Assembly: GCA_017454425.1 (NCBI GenBank)
Contig: JAFTCZ010000033.1
Location: forward strand, 1 to 36,803
DNA: 36,803 bases
Reading direction: 5' to 3'
Source of the DNA: Clostridia bacterium
GTDB lineage: Bacteria; Bacillota_A; Clostridia; Christensenellales; UBA1242
The notes beneath the pieces are model-generated. The model had not been told where the DNA came from and searched no databases. It saw only the letters and a program-made list of their open reading frames with translations. Position 1 is the stretch's first letter; each line of letters opens with the position of its first letter. A program made the translations under genes and the position numbers. Below are positions 34,576 to 36,803 of the stretch, piece after piece.

Positions 34576-34908
34576 ATGGATATAAGATGTTACAAAACAG
34601 GGTGCAGACACAATAATGGGTTAACCTGCGAGGCAAAATTTTTGGGTATTAACACTCGTACAGTGTGCGAAAGCTTTGTTAGGGCCGACGAAGACAAAAA
34701 TATTGGAAAACTTATGTTTGAGGCGGCACCCGAATTTGCAAATTCGCGGCATATTGGCACAATTAAGTTAAGCTGTCAGCAATATGGCTGTTTGTTTAAC
34801 AACAATGGCGGTTGCAGCGCAAATGGCATAACAGTTGTTGTTGCAAATGACAAGCCCGCATGCGCAACCTATATATTGGACGAACCAACAATGCCAAAAA
34901 CATCATAG
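34576..34908 (+). CDS. Tandem DUF1540-like Cys protein
   Basis: A 110-aa protein from the ATG at 34576; GGAGGGG at 34567-34573 is very close, and the ATG at 34558 is an alternative start. It contains two similar cysteine units. The first is C5-x4-C10-x7-C18-x12-C31 (RCYKTGCRHNNGLTCEA, then VCESF). The second has C-x4-C-x7-C and ends PACATYI. This is the DUF1540 pattern, normally a single unit of about 40-50 residues, and probably binds metal. DUF1540 proteins are common in spore-forming Clostridia, and the next gene is sigK. Function is unknown. Confidence 0.8.
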   Translation: MDIRCYKTGCRHNNGLTCEAKFLGINTRTVCESFVRADEDKNIGKLMFEAAPEFANSRHIGTIKLSCQQYGCLFNNNGGCSANGITVVVANDKPACATYILDEPTMPKTS

Positions 34909-34961
34909 TTTTGGCAAAAAAACTCTTTATTTGTCATATATTAATCTATCACGGAGGTTGT

Positions 34962-35666
34962 ATGATAATAGAGAGTTTTATTACTTTTATGAACAAAATC
35001 ATGTTGTTTAGTTCTTATGTGGACACAACATCATCTTTTCCAAACACGCTTACGCCCCAGCAAGAGCGTGATTATTTTGCCAAATATAAATCAGGTGACC
35101 AGTATGCAAAAACAGTGCTAATAAGTCACAATTTAAGGCTTGTTGCGCATATTGTCAAAAAGTACAGCAATAGTCAAAAAGATGCCGATGACCTAATTTC
35201 GGTTGGTGCCATAGGACTTATTAAGGCCATCGAAACTTATTCGTTAGACAAAGGCACACAACTTTCAACATACGCAGCGCGTTGTATCGAAAATGAAATT
35301 TTAATGCTTTTTCGCACCACAAAGAAGCAAAAAAATATTCTTTCGCTTGACGAAAAACTTGGCACCGAAAAAGACGGCAACGAAGTTGTTCTTGGTGATG
35401 TGTTAAGCGAAAATGTCGACCTTATTGATGAAATTGACACAAACATAATAACCGAGGACATATTAAAACTAATAAAAGATGTATTAACCCCGCGAGAATA
35501 TCAAATTTTGGTGTTGCGGTATGGCATAGGGGGAAGGGTGGCCTACACTCAGCGCGAAGTGGCACAAAAACTAGGCATTTCACGCTCGTACATCTCACGA
35601 ATAGAAAAGAAAGCTATTCAAAAAATTCGAAAAAAAGTTGCTCAAACTGGTATTAAGGAATTTTAA
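34962..35666 (+). CDS. sigK: RNA polymerase sporulation sigma factor, pro-sigma-K
   Basis: A 234-aa protein from the ATG at 34962, with ACGGAGGTTG as ribosome binding site. Sigma-K drives late mother-cell genes (coat, cortex, lysis). Seen: region 2 HNLRLVAHIVKKY, DADDLISVGAIGLIKAIETY and TYAARCIENEILMLFR, all very close to Bacillus SigK; region 4 TPREYQILVLRYGIGG and the helix-turn-helix TQREVAQKLGISRSYISRIEKKA. The first ~18 residues are a hydrophobic extension ending LFSS-YV, matching the pro-sequence and the Ser-Tyr cut site in Bacillus pro-sigma-K. The gene is whole, with no skin-type insertion. SigE/SigF/SigG are less likely from the region-2 sequence. Confidence 0.92.
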   Translation: MIIESFITFMNKIMLFSSYVDTTSSFPNTLTPQQERDYFAKYKSGDQYAKTVLISHNLRLVAHIVKKYSNSQKDADDLISVGAIGLIKAIETYSLDKGTQLSTYAARCIENEILMLFRTTKKQKNILSLDEKLGTEKDGNEVVLGDVLSENVDLIDEIDTNIITEDILKLIKDVLTPREYQILVLRYGIGGRVAYTQREVAQKLGISRSYISRIEKKAIQKIRKKVAQTGIKEF

Positions 35667-35690
35667 CAAAACAAAACACAACCAAAACTA

Positions 35691-35719
35691 TTGACAAAAA
35701 CCCAAATCTACCATAAAAT
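35691..35719 (+). promoter_or_regulatory. Promoter of the 193-aa membrane protein
   Basis: TTGACA (35691-35696), a 17-nt spacer and TAAAAT (35714-35719). The predicted start of transcription near 35726 leaves too little leader for the ATG at 35735 to have a ribosome binding site. Confidence 0.78.
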
Positions 35720-35749
35720 TGACCTAAAATTATAATGAGTGGTGTGGTT

Positions 35750-36331
35750 ATGGAAACATTTTCAAAGATAAAGCAATACCTTATAAACAAACAAAACAAG
35801 GTAGAAAAGAAAAATGCTTTGCAAGTTGCAAAACTTGATGATGAATTATTTGAGATTTATTACAAAAATTATGAACTTTTTAGGCTCGAAACCTTTGGCG
35901 TGCGCGAAATTTCGGATTTACAAAACAAACAAATGGAAGTTTTGGCATATCAATCATGGAAAGAAGATATAAATTCAAACAAGTCATTAAGGGGCAAATT
36001 AGATTTTTGCCGCATATTATATGACAGCGGTTTTGCAGTGGGCCTTGCAGGAATGGTTGGCATAACCGCCCACACGGCGCACTATATTTCACCAACCATT
36101 TTTTCTGTTGGCATAACAGCCGCTTTGATGGCAATTGATCTTGGCCAGGCGCTAAAAACCAAGTTTCAATACGATACCGAACTTTACAAGCCATATCGCA
36201 GTGCTTATTATTTGGACAAACTCGAGCAAAGTTCTGCTCAAAAGCTTTGCCAGCAATATCGTCAAAAAACCCTAGCAAGATTTGAAAAAACTCACATTCT
36301 TCAACAAACAGCCCCAGTTCTTACAAGATAA
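35750..36331 (+). CDS. Hypothetical membrane protein, 193 aa
   Basis: I do not recognise this family. The ATG at 35750 is preferred; a weak GTGGTGTGG precedes it. The N-terminal ~90 residues are soluble, Lys-rich and helical (IKQYLINKQNKVEKKNALQV). Two close hydrophobic segments follow near 103-140 (AVGLAGMVGITAHTAHYI, then FSVGITAALMAIDLG), making a helical hairpin. The C-terminal ~55 residues are again charged and helical (LDKLEQSSAQKLCQQYRQ). It has its own consensus promoter and lies between sigK and rnpB. Confidence 0.72.
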   Translation: METFSKIKQYLINKQNKVEKKNALQVAKLDDELFEIYYKNYELFRLETFGVREISDLQNKQMEVLAYQSWKEDINSNKSLRGKLDFCRILYDSGFAVGLAGMVGITAHTAHYISPTIFSVGITAALMAIDLGQALKTKFQYDTELYKPYRSAYYLDKLEQSSAQKLCQQYRQKTLARFEKTHILQQTAPVLTR

Positions 36332-36359
36332 AACTTGCAAAATATTTTCAAAATAGGTA

Positions 36360-36388
36360 TTTACAAGGTCATTTAAGTGTGATATAAT
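36360..36388 (+). promoter_or_regulatory. Promoter of rnpB
   Basis: TTTACA (36360-36365), a 17-nt spacer and perfect TATAAT (36383-36388), with TGA before it (extended -10). Start of transcription falls near the 5' strand of P1. Confidence 0.82.
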
Positions 36389-36394
36389 AGGCAT

Positions 36395-36793
36395 GTAGTT
36401 AGTTAGATGGTTGAATGTATTTTGTACATTAGGAAAGTCCGAGCACAACAGGGCAGGGTGCAAGATAACATCTTGTGAAGGCGACTTCAAGGATAGTGCA
36501 ACAGAAACAAACCGCCACTTAATTGTCTATTTTTGTGTTTTTATAATTTTTTAATTATATCTTACCTCCTATTTTTTCACAAAAACCAAGTGGTAAGGGT
36601 GGAAAGGTGAGTCAAAAGCCCACCGGCATTTGCGAGAGCAAGTGTGCTATGTAAACCCCACCTTGTGCAAGATAAGGGAAGTTAAACGAGTTGCCCGCTC
36701 GTTCCCGACATACATCGCACGAGCATATTGGCGACAATATGCCTAGATAGATGACCATCCTAGACAAAACTCGGCTTACAGACTAAACTACCC
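36395..36793 (+). ncRNA. rnpB: RNase P RNA, type-A-like, with enlarged AT-rich P12
   Basis: The catalytic RNA that trims 5' leaders of tRNA precursors. Conserved blocks in order: AGGAAAGTCCGAGC (about 36431), ACAGGGCAGGGTG (about 36448), CAACAGAAACAAACCGCC (about 36499), GGTAAGGGTGGAAAGGTG (about 36593) and CTCGGCTTACAGACTA (about 36770). P1 closes GTAGTT (36395-36400) with AACTAC (36786-36791), so the gene looks complete. The block order resembles the ancestral type A rather than the Bacillus type B. Between CCGCC and GGTAAGG lies a ~75-nt very AT-rich insertion that folds as an extended P12. The exact 3' end is not visible. Confidence 0.93.
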
Positions 36794-36803
36794 ACAACGG
36801 AGA

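Noticed and set aside
35880..36278. 132-aa minus-strand open frame
   Set aside because: Antisense to a gene with a consensus promoter; no start signal and no recognisable motif.

Overview
The window is AT-rich DNA from a low-GC, apparently endospore-forming Firmicute, probably an uncultured Clostridia lineage. The evidence is the Clostridia/Bacilli gene string rsmE-mtaB-HIT-rpsU, DnaD-like and DnaI-like replication proteins, a pro-sigma-K, a type-A-like RNase P RNA, strong Shine-Dalgarno sites and TTGACA-17-TATAAT promoters. The taxonomic placement is inference. I count 26 credible protein genes, two tRNAs and one structural RNA. No insertion sequence, integrase, CRISPR array or rRNA gene was seen.

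Layout. 1-420: tRNA-Ala and tRNA-Ile on the minus strand behind a consensus promoter. 419-2458: an unusually long, tandem-domain ThyX and an HD-domain hydrolase. 2535-12301: a tight three-gene unit made of a 1500-aa GLUG/InlB-like surface protein, a PHP phosphoesterase and a 1437-aa InlB-repeat surface protein with a C-terminal membrane anchor. 12374-13896: rpiB, a small lipoprotein and a Cys-rich membrane microprotein. 14232-17600: a 1122-aa Ig-like surface protein with its own near-consensus promoter. 17730-22510: the uvrB-uvrA repair operon. 22550-25789 (minus): a 1079-aa surface protein with four jelly-roll-like modules, one membrane span and a cytoplasmic coiled coil. 25901-26677: two half-length TauE/SafE permeases in the same frame. 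26782-29404: rsmE, mtaB, a HIT protein and rpsU. 29460-29930: an unknown gene. 29957-32353 (minus): a DnaD-like gene followed by a DnaI-like helicase loader. 32499-34001: an M1-type lipoprotein metallopeptidase. 34031-34474 (minus): rplI. 34576-36331: a tandem DUF1540 protein, sigK and an unknown membrane protein. 36395-36793: rnpB, with a long AT-rich P12 insertion.

How it fits together. Most of the window is housekeeping: translation, excision repair, thymidylate synthesis, replication loading and sporulation. The accessory part is four giant extracellular proteins (about 5.1 kb of protein-coding codons) with no LPXTG sorting signal. One has only an N-terminal anchor; three have an export signal, a repeat ectodomain, one C-terminal membrane span and a cytoplasmic tail. 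They appear to be tethered to the membrane rather than to peptidoglycan, and one pair is co-transcribed with a cytosolic PHP enzyme. The points most worth a second look are the split-motif ThyX, the surface-PHP-surface operon, the coiled-coil-tailed surface protein and the TauE/SafE pair separated by one in-frame stop.
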